Source of the DNA: Flavobacteriia bacterium
GTDB lineage: Bacteria > Bacteroidota > Bacteroidia > Flavobacteriales_D > Crocinitomicaceae
DNA: 64,000 nucleotides
Direction of reading: 5' to 3'
Assembly (NCBI GenBank): GCA_947446925.1
Contig: CANFHU010000012.1
Location: 17,690 to 81,689, forward strand
Of this stretch, positions 28,872 to 38,471 are shown in pieces (position 1 is the stretch's first letter; every line of letters begins with the position of its first letter). The notes below the pieces were generated by a model. It ran no database searches. It saw only the letters and a program-made list of their open reading frames with translations, and had not been told where the DNA came from. The position numbers and the translations under genes were made by a program.

Positions 28872-30347
28872 ATGTCAAAAAATCTACCTACGCGAAAAGA
28901 AGATTATTCTAAATGGTATAATGAATTAGTGGATCGTGCAGATTTAGCGGAGCATTCCGATGTACGTGGCTGTATGATTATCAAGCCTTATGGTTTTGCT
29001 ATCTGGGAAAACATGAAGGATGTGTTGGATGCTAAGTTTAAAGAAACTGGGCACTCGAATGCGTATTTTCCATTATTTATCCCAAAGTCCTTTTTGAGTA
29101 AAGAAGCGAATCACGTAGATGGTTTTGCGAAAGAATGTGCAGTAGTTACCCATTACCGTTTGAAAAATGCGGAGGATGGTTCTGGTATTATTGTAGATCC
29201 AGAAGCAAAGTTGGAGGAAGAATTAATTGTTCGTCCTACGTCTGAAACGATCATATGGAATTCCTATAAAAACTGGATTCAATCCTATAGAGATTTACCG
29301 ATATTGATTAATCAATGGGCGAATGTGGTGCGTTGGGAAATGCGTACGCGTTTGTTTTTACGTACAACGGAGTTTTTATGGCAAGAAGGACATACGGCAC
29401 ATGCAACGAAAGCGGAGGCTATTGAAGAAGCAGAAAAAATGTTGGGTGTATATACGGATTTTGTAGAGAACTATATGGCAATGCCTGTAATTCGTGGGTA
29501 CAAATCCGAGAGTGAGCGTTTTGCAGGAGCGGAAGAAACCTATTGTATTGAAGCGATGATGCAAGATGGAAAAGCTTTGCAAGCTGGAACTTCCCATTTC
29601 TTAGGGCAAAATTTCGCGAAAGCATTTGATGTGAAGTTTGCAGATAAAGAAGGGAAATTAGAACATGTTTGGGCAACGTCTTGGGGTGTTTCCACACGTT
29701 TGATGGGTGCGTTAATTATGACGCATTCCGACGATGAAGGATTGGTTTTACCTCCGAAATTAGCGCCGATTCACGTGGTTATTATTCCGATCTATAAATC
29801 ACAAGAAGAATTTGAAGCAATTTCTGCAAAAGCAAAAGAACTAGTTGCTACGTTTAAAGCGCTTGGTATTCGCGTGAAGTTTGATGATGATGATAACCGT
29901 CGTCCAGGATGGAAATTTGCAGAATACGAAATGAAAGGGGTGCCAGTGCGTTTGGCGGTTGGACCAAGAGATTTAGCTGCAGGAAATGTGGAGTTGGTGC
30001 GTCGCGATACGAAAGAGAAAACCGTGGTTAGTTTAGAAGGAGTGGAGACACGCGTACAAGCCCTTTTAGAAGAAATTCAAGCAAATTTATTAAAACGTGC
30101 GCAAGATTTTAGAGTTGCGAATATACATAAGGTAGATACCTATGCAGAATTTAAAGAGCGTCTTGAAAAAGATGGCGGTTTTTATTTGGTGCATTGGGAT
30201 GGTACGAAAGAAACAGAAGAAAAAATCAAGGACGAGACGAAGGCAACTATCCGTTGTATTCCATTAGATTCGCCGTATGAAGAAGGAGTGTGTATGGTGA
30301 CAGGAAAACCATCTACGCGTCGTGTAGTGATTGCTAAAGCATACTAA
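28872..30347 (+). CDS. proS: Prolyl-tRNA synthetase
   Basis: I start at ATG 28872 ([20 protein letters not shown]), giving 491 residues. The frame stays open 52 codons upstream, but that part translates the 7-bp repeats and the REP-like palindrome. Short, archaeal/eukaryote-like ProRS type usual in Bacteroidota: class II motifs are visible (motif 2 region [28 protein letters not shown], motif 3 region [18 protein letters not shown]), followed by the anticodon-binding domain (HVVIIPIY) and a C-terminal zinc-type domain. Charges tRNA-Pro. The next gene starts 3 bases after the stop, so co-transcription is likely. Confidence 0.97.
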   Translation: MSKNLPTRKEDYSKWYNELVDRADLAEHSDVRGCMIIKPYGFAIWENMKDVLDAKFKETGHSNAYFPLFIPKSFLSKEANHVDGFAKECAVVTHYRLKNAEDGSGIIVDPEAKLEEELIVRPTSETIIWNSYKNWIQSYRDLPILINQWANVVRWEMRTRLFLRTTEFLWQEGHTAHATKAEAIEEAEKMLGVYTDFVENYMAMPVIRGYKSESERFAGAEETYCIEAMMQDGKALQAGTSHFLGQNFAKAFDVKFADKEGKLEHVWATSWGVSTRLMGALIMTHSDDEGLVLPPKLAPIHVVIIPIYKSQEEFEAISAKAKELVATFKALGIRVKFDDDDNRRPGWKFAEYEMKGVPVRLAVGPRDLAAGNVELVRRDTKEKTVVSLEGVETRVQALLEEIQANLLKRAQDFRVANIHKVDTYAEFKERLEKDGGFYLVHWDGTKETEEKIKDETKATIRCIPLDSPYEEGVCMVTGKPSTRRVVIAKAY

Positions 30348-30350
30348 ACG

Positions 30351-31046
30351 ATGTCTGTAAAAGAACTACACGATTCCGTATTGAAATTACTTCATGATAA
30401 AGTGACGTTGAAGCAAGATGTTTTAGCGCTTACAAAGAAATGGTTTAACGTTTTAAATGAAGTTATTGCTACGGAAGTTTCTAGTTTGAAGTTGGGATTG
30501 CGGGATCCGCGTATTCGCATGGAATTTGCATGTAAAAGCGAGTACGAAACGCGCGTAATGATTGGAAGTGATGCGTTAATTTTTCATTTGCATACAAATA
30601 TATTTACGATACCAGAAGAGAATCCGCTTTGGAAAGATACGTATGTGAAAAAAGATTTTTCCAGAGGTTATTTCGGAGTGATCTATGTGTATAATTTCTC
30701 GGCGCAGTCTATTTTACAAAATCGTATTGGTGACGAAGGTGGTTTACTGGCACGTATTTATATTAATAAGGAGAATCATTTTGTTGTAGAAGGAGTGCAA
30801 CAGGTTGCATTGCGTTTTCCGAAAATAGCCAGAAATATCCTTACGAAAGATATATTTGTAGAAATGTTGCATTTGTTGTTTTTGGGCGCGGTAAGTAATG
30901 ATTTAATCATTCCACCTTATGATGCGGTGTCTGGAATCAATGTAGATCAGTTAAATGAATTGAGTGAGAATTTAGGTATCCGAACAAATAAAACACTGGG
31001 GTTTAGGTCTTCCAGTGCTACAGAAGGGGAGGAAGAATATGTGTAA
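30351..31046 (+). CDS. Conserved hypothetical protein in proS operon (231 aa)
   Basis: Three bases after proS. Soluble, no signal peptide. Alternating helical (1-40) and beta segments; motifs such as RGYFGVIYVYNFSAQSILQNR and GDEGGLLARIYINKENHFVVEG look like those of a conserved Bacteroidota family without assigned function. Coupling to proS is by position only. Confidence 0.8.
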   Translation: MSVKELHDSVLKLLHDKVTLKQDVLALTKKWFNVLNEVIATEVSSLKLGLRDPRIRMEFACKSEYETRVMIGSDALIFHLHTNIFTIPEENPLWKDTYVKKDFSRGYFGVIYVYNFSAQSILQNRIGDEGGLLARIYINKENHFVVEGVQQVALRFPKIARNILTKDIFVEMLHLLFLGAVSNDLIIPPYDAVSGINVDQLNELSENLGIRTNKTLGFRSSSATEGEEEYV

Positions 31047-31099
31047 AACACTAGAAAAAAAAGATTAAGAAAAAAAAATGCGTATTTATTGTGTTTTTT

Positions 31100-31130
31100 T
31101 TTGGAAAAACAAAAATAAGACCTATATTTG
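31100..31130 (+). promoter_or_regulatory. Canonical Bacteroidota promoter of the tRNA-Glu pair
   Basis: TTTG (31100-31103), 19-base spacer, TATATTTG (31123-31130): an exact match to the -33/-7 consensus. It fires about 33 bases before the first tRNA. It is a useful in-window standard for judging other promoter candidates. Confidence 0.88.
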
Positions 31131-31169
31131 CACACCAAAATCAGAGGATAACGTTCATTGATTTTATTT

Positions 31170-31241
31170 GGCCCATTCGTCTAGTGGTTAGGACGCCAGG
31201 TTTTCATCCTGGAAACAGGAGTTCGATTCTCCTATGGGCTG
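31170..31241 (+). tRNA. tRNA-Glu (UUC)
   Basis: 72-base cloverleaf: acceptor stem GGCCCAT / ATGGGCT (G-U at the first pair), anticodon stem CCAGG / CCTGG with loop TTTTCAT (anticodon TTC), T-arm AGGAG-TTCGATT-CTCCT. The CCA end is not encoded. Confidence 0.97.
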
Positions 31242-31263
31242 CTGAATTAGTAACAACTAATTT

Positions 31264-31335
31264 GGCCCATTCGTCTAGTGGTTAGGACGCCAGGTTTTCA
31301 TCCTGGAAACAGGAGTTCGATTCTCCTATGGGCTG
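31264..31335 (+). tRNA. tRNA-Glu (UUC), second identical copy
   Basis: Identical to 31170-31241, 22 bases downstream. Probably one transcript from the promoter at 31100, perhaps reading into rpsT. Confidence 0.97.
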
Positions 31336-31382
31336 CAAGAAAAAGAACAAAGTTTCTTAACTAAATTTAAAAAATAACTATT

Positions 31383-31634
31383 ATGGCTAATCATAAGTCT
31401 GCTAAAAAAAGAATTAGATCCAATGAGTCAAAAAGACTTATTAACAAATACCAACATAAAACTACAAGAAACGCTTTACGTAAATTACGTGGTTTAACAG
31501 ACAAAGCAGAAGCGCAAACATTATTTGTTTCTGTTTCTTCTATGATTGATAAGTTAGCGAAGAAAAACATTATTCACGCTAACAAAGCTGCTAACTTGAA
31601 ATCAGGTTTAGCTGTTAAAATCAATAAATTATAA
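31383..31634 (+). CDS. rpsT: 30S ribosomal protein S20
   Basis: 83 residues, basic and helical: [24 protein letters not shown] is the standard S20 start. Binds 16S rRNA in the 30S body. 47 bases after the second tRNA-Glu, followed by a strong terminator. Confidence 0.98.
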   Translation: MANHKSAKKRIRSNESKRLINKYQHKTTRNALRKLRGLTDKAEAQTLFVSVSSMIDKLAKKNIIHANKAANLKSGLAVKINKL

Positions 31635-31658
31635 TACACGATTTTTTTAGATAGATAT

Positions 31659-31681
31659 AGGGGGATTTGTTCCCCCTTTTT
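31659..31681 (+). terminator. Intrinsic terminator of rpsT
   Basis: AGGGGGA-TTTGT-TCCCCCT hairpin followed by a U-tract. Confidence 0.92.
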
Positions 31682-31729
31682 CTGTTTATAGACGTTTAAG
31701 AAAAGTTTGGTTTTGATTTAATCAAATGT

Positions 31730-33511
31730 ATGTCTAGCGACTATTCGATTTTAAAAGTTTGTTTTGTGAAAATTGTAAAATCTCTCTTTTTATGCTTTTT
31801 CTCGTTTGCTTCTTTTGCGCAAACGAATCTACTTTTACATAAAGTGGATACTTTAAAGGCAGATTTTCGTTCCGGTGGTAAATCCATTGATTCGTTAGAT
31901 TTGTACTTTGCTGAAAAACAAACTACTCTGCCAGGAGGAACTCAAAATAATCCTTTCGGGAAAAATGGTGCTGATTACTTAAACTTTTTTCAAGCACTCG
32001 CTAAGCAATACCGAACTACGAAAATAGCGACACCAATTTTTACAGCCTTGCCTCACCTTGGTTTTATGTATGGTATTGGTTCGGGAGGACAACAATATTT
32101 ACATGCGGATTTTCAACAAACATTTCGTGGAAATATCCATTTAAATATGCAATACAATCGACAAGTAAGTACAACCTTGTATAAACAAAGCGATTTTAGT
32201 ACAGATGCGTTTACGTTCAGTTTGGCGCGTTATGGAAAGCAATGGAAACACCTATTAGAAGGTTCATCTACGAATTTTGTTCGATCCCTAAATGGGGGAG
32301 TTAGTTCAGATAATAAGATGTTAAATGCATATGGACTAGAGTATGCGCCAATCCACAAAGCCCAAGCGCAAGATTCATCCAATCGGTATTTTATCCAACA
32401 TCAATCGGTGTGGAATTTTATACCGAACGATTCATTACAGGCGCTTGAAACAGGATTAATTTTTACCAATCAACTTCGGGTAGATCGCAGAATTTATCGC
32501 GAAAAGGATTCCATTTCTAGTTTATATCCATTTTTTGCGAATGCAACATTTACCCGAGATCTTTCGCAATGGTCTTTTTTAGAAAATGGGGTTTCTTATT
32601 TCTTGAAAACAAAAAAACACACTTCTGCATTTGGGATGAATCATGTATATTGGATATATAAGACAAACGCCTTTCAAATAAAAAATGCAATCAATATTAC
32701 GTGGAATACCCTTTTGAATTTTGGAAGTACGAAGATCTACTATGCACTAATGCAAAACTTGGTAGGACAAGGCAAGCAATTTAGCCATACGATGCAATTA
32801 ACCAGTACGCAAAAATATGGTGTACACCAATTGGAAATAATTAAAAGTCAATTAGTACCAGAGCCAGTGCAGCGTTTATATTTTGGGAATACCATTGCTT
32901 GGAAAATTCCTTCTGTAGAAAAACAAGGTTTGTTTGCAGTAACTTATACGTTTTCTGGCAAAAGTAAACGAAAGCCGATGGTGAAAATTGGGTATAAAGA
33001 AATGCAAAACACGTATTTTTTAGTGAGGGATACCTGGCGAAACGATACGCTTACACACGTGCAACAGGTGTATTTGAATACATCGTGTGATCTTTCGTTA
33101 GGTAAATTTCATCTTCAACCATCCATTACCTTAAATTATTTGAGCAAGCAGATGAAATTGTTGCCAAGATACGATGTGCGTGGTCGTTTTTTTTGGAAGT
33201 CAAAGTTAAAAAAGCGTGATTCGTACGAAGTGATTGTAGGTACAGAACTATATGCAAAGTCAGCGTATACTTTACTAAATTTTGAGTCACCTTGGGGTCT
33301 TTTTAGTGTGAATAATCCTGCTTCATCGATGTACACTCCGGTGGTCCAACTCGATGCGTTTGTTGGAATTTCCATCGATGAATTACGCTTTTATTTTAAA
33401 TACGAAAATATCGATCATACATGGAATCCTGTAGCGAACCGTGTAGCGATAAATTATCCCGTAATGCCTAGAATTTTGCGTATTGGTTTGACGTGGGATT
33501 TTCTGAATTAG
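31730..33511 (+). CDS. Putative outer-membrane porin (Porin_10-like)
   Basis: 593 residues from ATG 31730. A GTG at 31766 would give the cleaner signal peptide MKIVKSLFLCFFSFASFAQ, so the true start may be there. After the signal come a short periplasmic stretch with NPFGKNGADYLNFFQ, then many alternating aromatic beta-strands ending in an aromatic C-terminus (RILRIGLTWDFLN), as in an outer-membrane barrel. The pattern matches the Bacteroidota 'putative porin' family (PF14121). Substrate unknown. Its 3' end overlaps the convergent acyltransferase gene by 44 bases. Confidence 0.88.
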   Translation: MSSDYSILKVCFVKIVKSLFLCFFSFASFAQTNLLLHKVDTLKADFRSGGKSIDSLDLYFAEKQTTLPGGTQNNPFGKNGADYLNFFQALAKQYRTTKIATPIFTALPHLGFMYGIGSGGQQYLHADFQQTFRGNIHLNMQYNRQVSTTLYKQSDFSTDAFTFSLARYGKQWKHLLEGSSTNFVRSLNGGVSSDNKMLNAYGLEYAPIHKAQAQDSSNRYFIQHQSVWNFIPNDSLQALETGLIFTNQLRVDRRIYREKDSISSLYPFFANATFTRDLSQWSFLENGVSYFLKTKKHTSAFGMNHVYWIYKTNAFQIKNAINITWNTLLNFGSTKIYYALMQNLVGQGKQFSHTMQLTSTQKYGVHQLEIIKSQLVPEPVQRLYFGNTIAWKIPSVEKQGLFAVTYTFSGKSKRKPMVKIGYKEMQNTYFLVRDTWRNDTLTHVQQVYLNTSCDLSLGKFHLQPSITLNYLSKQMKLLPRYDVRGRFFWKSKLKKRDSYEVIVGTELYAKSAYTLLNFESPWGLFSVNNPASSMYTPVVQLDAFVGISIDELRFYFKYENIDHTWNPVANRVAINYPVMPRILRIGLTWDFLN

Positions 33512-34472
33512 GATTTTTTTTAGATAACGTTAAAGGAAATCGTTTTTCAAATTTTTCTTTCAATTCTGCGCGTAATTCTTCCAGGTTTTCAGGTATATGA
33601 CGTTTCCAACGGTTGTGCGACCAAAGCCAGTACTCTGGATTTTTATTAATGGATCGTTCCAAAAGTTTTGTGTGTTTTTCGGTAATTTCTCCATAAGACA
33701 TCTCGCTAGGGTTCTCACAAATTAATTGAAAATCTACTTTGTAATAGCCTCTTCTACGTTTGTTAATCACGAAAAAAACAACCGCACTATTGTATTGATG
33801 CGCTAATTGTTCACAGCCAAAGAATACAGCTGTTTTTTGGTTCAAAAAGTTCATCCAATATGCTTTAAGTGAATTTCCTGGTGCTTGATCTGCTAATACT
33901 AATGTTGCGGTTGGTTTTGTGTGTGTTTCAGCTAAATATTCATGGACATTGTTAGCATGTAGTATTTTCATCCCAAATCTTCCTCTACGTTGGTTGAGTT
34001 TTTTATTCCAAAACGCATTAGATAAAGGCATCCCAATACCAGCGGCTTGGTGACGTAACAATAAGTTTTGAGCAGTGATCATCCATTCCCAATTGTTGTA
34101 ATGCCCCGAAACCAGAAGTACATTTTTTCCTTCTGCAAACAATCTGTTTACTAGGGTATGGTCTGAAACTTTAAAACGTTTGCGTAATTCGCGTTCGCTG
34201 ATGGAGATGTTTTTGATGCTTTCTGCGAGTAAATCACAAAGGTGTTTGTAAAATGCACGGTTTATTTTTTTGCGGTGTCCATGCGAAGCCTGTGGAAACG
34301 ATTTGAAAATATTTTTACGAATGAGTTTTTTTCGGTAGGGAAACACATAGATAAGGAGTAGGTAGAAGAAATCGGTAAAAAGATAAATTACCCACAAGGG
34401 TAACAAGGAGAGCGGATATACTACAAAATAGTATATAAAAGCCGATGTTAGATAGGATATTTTGTTCCCCAT
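33468..34472 (-). CDS. LpxL/HtrB-like lipid A acyltransferase
   Basis: 334 residues. An N-terminal membrane segment (about 8-40) precedes the lysophospholipid acyltransferase fold with the catalytic H-x4-E motif His124...Glu129 (GHYNNWEW), followed by the DQAPG-type block (LADQAPGNSLKAYWMNFLNQ) typical of the LpxL/LpxM family (PF03279). Transfers an acyl chain from acyl-ACP to a lipid A precursor at the inner membrane. The start overlaps the end of rarA by 25 bases, indicating one transcript with rarA; the 3' end overlaps the convergent porin gene by 44 bases. Confidence 0.92.
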   Translation of the reverse strand: MGNKISYLTSAFIYYFVVYPLSLLPLWVIYLFTDFFYLLLIYVFPYRKKLIRKNIFKSFPQASHGHRKKINRAFYKHLCDLLAESIKNISISERELRKRFKVSDHTLVNRLFAEGKNVLLVSGHYNNWEWMITAQNLLLRHQAAGIGMPLSNAFWNKKLNQRRGRFGMKILHANNVHEYLAETHTKPTATLVLADQAPGNSLKAYWMNFLNQKTAVFFGCEQLAHQYNSAVVFFVINKRRRGYYKVDFQLICENPSEMSYGEITEKHTKLLERSINKNPEYWLWSHNRWKRHIPENLEELRAELKEKFEKRFPLTLSKKNPNSENPTSNQYAKF

Positions 34473-35731
34473 AATTGTTTGATTTGTTCCGAAATCTCTT
34501 GTTCTTTGCGACTACTACCAGCGTTAAAAAAGTTTGTTTGACTTAAAGCTTCCGGCATGTAATCTTGTTGTACAAAATTGTTTGTGTATTCGTGTGCGTA
34601 TTTATATCCTTCCCCGTAACCGAGGTCTTTCATTAATTTTGTTGGTGCATTACGTAAATGAAGTGGTACAGGTAGATTCCCAGTTTGACTCACTGCTTGT
34701 TGTGCATGGTTAATTGCTTGGTAGGCAGCGTTCCCTTTTGGGGAAGTAGCTAAATAGATGACACATTGTGAAAGTATAATGCGTGACTCCGGCCACCCAA
34801 TGGCTTGTACCGCTTGAAAAGTGTTGTTTGCCATAACCAAGGCAGTTGGATTTGCTAAACCTATGTCTTCACTTGCGGAAATTAGCAGTCTTCGTGCAAT
34901 AAATTTCGGATCTTCTCCGCCAGCAATCATGCGTGCTAACCAATATACCGCGGCATTTGGATCGCTACCACGGATGGATTTTATAAAAGCAGATGCAATA
35001 TCGTAATGTACCTCTCCGTCTTTATCGTAGATAGCCAAACTCTTGTTGGCGAATTTTTCGACAAGTGCATTCGTAACGACGATTTCTTTACCTTCATCAC
35101 AATTCGAAATAATTAATTCAAAAACATTTAAAAGTTTTCGGGCATCGCCTCCAGAGATCCCCAATAAAGCATTGGTTTCCTGTAACGTGATTTTTTTTGT
35201 TTTTAGAGATGAGTCCGTTTGAATTGCTTGTTTTAAAATAGCAAGTAACTCCTCTTGACTATGATTTTGTAAGGTGTATACCTGACAGCGGGATAGCAGT
35301 GCAGAAATAACTTCAAACGATGGGTTTTCAGTCGTTGCTCCGATCAATGTAATTATTCCTCGCTCCACCGCATTTAATAATGAGTCTTGTTGCGATTTAG
35401 AAAAACGGTGAATTTCATCAATAAATAAAATGGTACCCTTCTCTTGAAATAAGCCACCTTGTTCTACTTTTTGAATTACATCACGTACATCTTTTACACC
35501 CGAAGAGATTGCGGATAAAGTATGTATTGTACGATTTGTTTGTTTCGCGATTAAATACGCTAAGGTAGTTTTACCAACACCAGGTGGACCCCAAAGAATC
35601 ATCGAAGGAATTAGACCTTTCTCTAAACCAATACGAAAAGAAGATTCAACCCCAAGTAATTGAGATTGTCCGATGTAGTTATCCAATGAAATTGGACGCA
35701 TACGTTCCGCTAACGGGATGGCTTGTTGCAT
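34448..35731 (-). CDS. rarA: Replication-associated recombination protein A (RarA/MgsA AAA+ ATPase)
   Basis: 427 residues. N-terminal PLAERMRPISLDNYIGQ, Walker A WGPPGVGKTT (about 47-56), Walker [11 protein letters not shown], sensor 1 GATTENPSFEV, and the RarA-specific C-terminal tetramerisation region (RGSDPNAAVYWLARMIAGGEDPKFIARRLLISASEDIGLANP). Acts at stalled replication forks with SSB. First gene of a two-gene unit with the lpxL-like gene. Confidence 0.97.
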   Translation of the reverse strand: MQQAIPLAERMRPISLDNYIGQSQLLGVESSFRIGLEKGLIPSMILWGPPGVGKTTLAYLIAKQTNRTIHTLSAISSGVKDVRDVIQKVEQGGLFQEKGTILFIDEIHRFSKSQQDSLLNAVERGIITLIGATTENPSFEVISALLSRCQVYTLQNHSQEELLAILKQAIQTDSSLKTKKITLQETNALLGISGGDARKLLNVFELIISNCDEGKEIVVTNALVEKFANKSLAIYDKDGEVHYDIASAFIKSIRGSDPNAAVYWLARMIAGGEDPKFIARRLLISASEDIGLANPTALVMANNTFQAVQAIGWPESRIILSQCVIYLATSPKGNAAYQAINHAQQAVSQTGNLPVPLHLRNAPTKLMKDLGYGEGYKYAHEYTNNFVQQDYMPEALSQTNFFNAGSSRKEQEISEQIKQLWGTKYPI

Positions 35732-35862
35732 ATATAAATAATCACCTTTAACTCAAATATAAGTATAATAACGGATAAAAGCAAGACTTGTTATTCACAA
35801 TTTCCAACGGTTTGTTGATATATTCTATACAAATCACCATATCTTTTTCTAATTGTACGTAG

Positions 35863-35890
35863 TTGTTTTGTTTCTATAATATTAACTTTG
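35863..35890 (+). promoter_or_regulatory. Promoter of the 35961 operon
   Basis: TTG (35863-35865), 17-base spacer, TAACTTTG (35883-35890), about 70 bases before the start codon. Confidence 0.6.
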
Positions 35891-35960
35891 CGCACTTGTT
35901 TTGAAGCGAATGAACTTTCTTTCTAAACAAGGAAAAATTAGATAATTAAGTATATACAGA

Positions 35961-37142
35961 ATGAAATTAGGGTATAAGAGCATAGGGTTTTTGGTAGGGA
36001 TGTTTATCGTTTCTTGTGGAAGTACATCCACTAAAAAGGTAGAAGAAAAAGAAGGTGAAAAAACTACTTTAAAACGACAAGAATCAAAAGCAGCGGTGGA
36101 GGAACCAAAAGATTCTATTTACATAGATTCTTTTTTTACAGATGTAGCTTTAACTATAGGTGGTTTTGAAAATAATTTTGCGAAGAAACGTAAATTAGTA
36201 AGTTCTTATCCTGCAACAGTTTCTAAACAATTTTCAGGATTTACTAAAACTAAAATGGAACCGATTTCCAACTGGGTGACAGAAAATAAAATGATACCTG
36301 AAAATTATGCCTGCAAAACGTTATTCTATCCATTGGCTGGGGCGGACTTTGTATATGCAGATGCTTTTTTCTCGGATGTGCGTAACTACATTTTGGTTGG
36401 GTTAGAGAAACCTGGGTATTTACCAAATTACGATCAGTTATCCAATACGGATTTACAAAATTACTTGAATCAAATTTTCAATAGTTTAGATATCTCCATG
36501 AAATCTGGATTTTTCCGTACTAAAAGTATGGCAGTTCAATTTAACCAAAAAACGGTGAATGGAACATTGCATTCTTTGTTGTTTTATTTGGCACGAAGAG
36601 GGAATAAGATCCGTAAAATTCGTCACTTTATCTTAAAAGAAAATGCAGTCATTAAATATACCTCCGGAACAGAAGGAATGTTTAGTCCAGGGCTGGATAT
36701 CGAATTTTTAACTGCAGATAACAAAGTGAAAAATTTATATTATTTCAATACAGACCTAAGTGATGCAAATACAAAAATTGATAATTTCTTCAATTGGGTA
36801 AGTACGTTTGGAGAACATCATACCATGTTGAAAGCGGCTTCTTATTTAAATTCACGTGATTATTTCTCTAAAACACGTAATTATATCTTAAAATCTTCGA
36901 ATATGATCGTGCAGGATGATAGTGGAATTCCTTACAAATACTTTGTAGATGGCACTTGGGATGTGAAATTATATGGTGGTTACAAGAAAGTTATTCCTTT
37001 ATTTTCATCGCGTATTCAACCAGATATGGTAAGAGCATATGCAGATACGACGAAATTAACGAGTAAATATTTACCATTTAGAATTGGGTACAATGTTGCA
37101 GTTGGAGAAACAAATCTTCAGGTACTATACAAAAAGAAGTAA
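35961..37142 (+). CDS. Conserved hypothetical lipoprotein (393 aa)
   Basis: Signal peptide with lipobox IVSC (Cys19, MKLGYKSIGFLVGMFIVSCG), then a Lys/Glu-rich linker to about residue 50 and a soluble mixed alpha/beta body. No recognised domain. It heads an apparent three-gene operon (15-base gap to the permease, which overlaps the serine hydrolase). Probably a periplasmic or outer-membrane-facing lipoprotein. Confidence 0.8.
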   Translation: MKLGYKSIGFLVGMFIVSCGSTSTKKVEEKEGEKTTLKRQESKAAVEEPKDSIYIDSFFTDVALTIGGFENNFAKKRKLVSSYPATVSKQFSGFTKTKMEPISNWVTENKMIPENYACKTLFYPLAGADFVYADAFFSDVRNYILVGLEKPGYLPNYDQLSNTDLQNYLNQIFNSLDISMKSGFFRTKSMAVQFNQKTVNGTLHSLLFYLARRGNKIRKIRHFILKENAVIKYTSGTEGMFSPGLDIEFLTADNKVKNLYYFNTDLSDANTKIDNFFNWVSTFGEHHTMLKAASYLNSRDYFSKTRNYILKSSNMIVQDDSGIPYKYFVDGTWDVKLYGGYKKVIPLFSSRIQPDMVRAYADTTKLTSKYLPFRIGYNVAVGETNLQVLYKKK

Positions 37143-37157
37143 CCACTCCCATTTTTT

Positions 37158-38471
37158 ATGGCAATAAAGAAAAAATTTAGTTTATATACTGCAATCATGG
37201 TGGTTGTTGCCAATATGATTGGTGCAGGTGTATTTACAAGTATTGGTTTTCAAGTACTGGATGTACAATCCGGTTCTGCGATTTTATTACTTTGGATTAT
37301 TGGTGGTATCATCGCTTTCTTTGGTGCATATTCCTATGCGATTCTTGGGACTTTTTATAAAAAAAACGGGGGGGAATATCTTTTTTTAAAATCTGCTTAT
37401 TCCGAACAACTCGGTTTTTTATCTGGGTGGATTTCCTTTCTTTTAGGATTTGCAGCACCTATAGCAGCAGCATGTTTTGCGTTTAGTTCCTATTTTTCTG
37501 GGATGATACATTCCGAACAACATGCGAATTTTTTCGGGATTCCAATGGTGACTGTGTATGCAGCGATCATTTTGTTTTTCATTACGTTAATGCATTCCCG
37601 AAGCCATAAAGTAAGTTCTGTTTTTCAAAATGTTTCCTCCACCATTAAAATTGCAATTTTAGTAATTCTAATTCTGATAGGACTTTTCTCGAAACACAAA
37701 GTAGCAGTTGATTTTACCATCGGGGATAAATTTTTTACAGACATTTGGGATAAGATGTTTGCCTTGTGTTTATTTTTTGTCGGTTACGCCTATTCCGGGT
37801 GGAATGCAGCAGCATATATCGGAGGAGAAGTAGAGAATCCAAAGCGTAATGTACCTTTAGCCTTGATTATTGGAACAGGTACTGTTTCCATTTTATATGT
37901 TCTTTTGAATTATGTTTTCTTAAAAAACATACCGATCGATCAGATGGCTGGACAATTGGATGTTGGGGTGATATTTGTAGAGAAAGTATTAGGGGAGACG
38001 TGGGGACGAATTTTTGGTGGAGTTATTTCGTTTTTATTGATTTCTAGCATTTCCAGTATGGTATTAGCAGGCCCGCGCGTAACAAATGCTGTTGCTAAAG
38101 ATTTCACCAAATTGAATTGGTTTAGCGCCAATAATGAAAGTGGTATTCCAGTGCGTGCTTTATGGATTCAAGCGATAATTTCGTTTGCTTTTGTCGCAAC
38201 TTCCTCCTTTCAGAGTTTGATTATTATGATTGGATTTGTATTGAATCTATTTACTATGTTGACCGTAATAGGTTCAATACGTGTGGGATTACGGATAAAA
38301 AATGTTAGTGGATTAATAAACAAGATTGTTTTTCCTTTATTTCCAATAATCTTCTTGTTGTTCCAAACATGGATACTTATCTTTGGATTGGTCGATAAAC
38401 CGAAAGAATCCTTGATTGGATTATGTATAACATTATTAGGAATACCAGTATATAGATGGGTAAAACGTTAA
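37158..38471 (+). CDS. APC-family amino acid permease
   Basis: 437 residues, about 12 hydrophobic segments. The first helix carries the APC signature VVVANMIGAGVFTSIGF (unwound GAG substrate site), and later YSGWNAAAYIGGEVENPKRNVPLALIIG is the conserved helix 6 region. Imports amino acids or related solutes by cation symport or exchange; specificity unknown. It overlaps the next gene by 16 bases, so translation is likely coupled. Confidence 0.93.
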   Translation: MAIKKKFSLYTAIMVVVANMIGAGVFTSIGFQVLDVQSGSAILLLWIIGGIIAFFGAYSYAILGTFYKKNGGEYLFLKSAYSEQLGFLSGWISFLLGFAAPIAAACFAFSSYFSGMIHSEQHANFFGIPMVTVYAAIILFFITLMHSRSHKVSSVFQNVSSTIKIAILVILILIGLFSKHKVAVDFTIGDKFFTDIWDKMFALCLFFVGYAYSGWNAAAYIGGEVENPKRNVPLALIIGTGTVSILYVLLNYVFLKNIPIDQMAGQLDVGVIFVEKVLGETWGRIFGGVISFLLISSISSMVLAGPRVTNAVAKDFTKLNWFSANNESGIPVRALWIQAIISFAFVATSSFQSLIIMIGFVLNLFTMLTVIGSIRVGLRIKNVSGLINKIVFPLFPIIFLLFQTWILIFGLVDKPKESLIGLCITLLGIPVYRWVKR

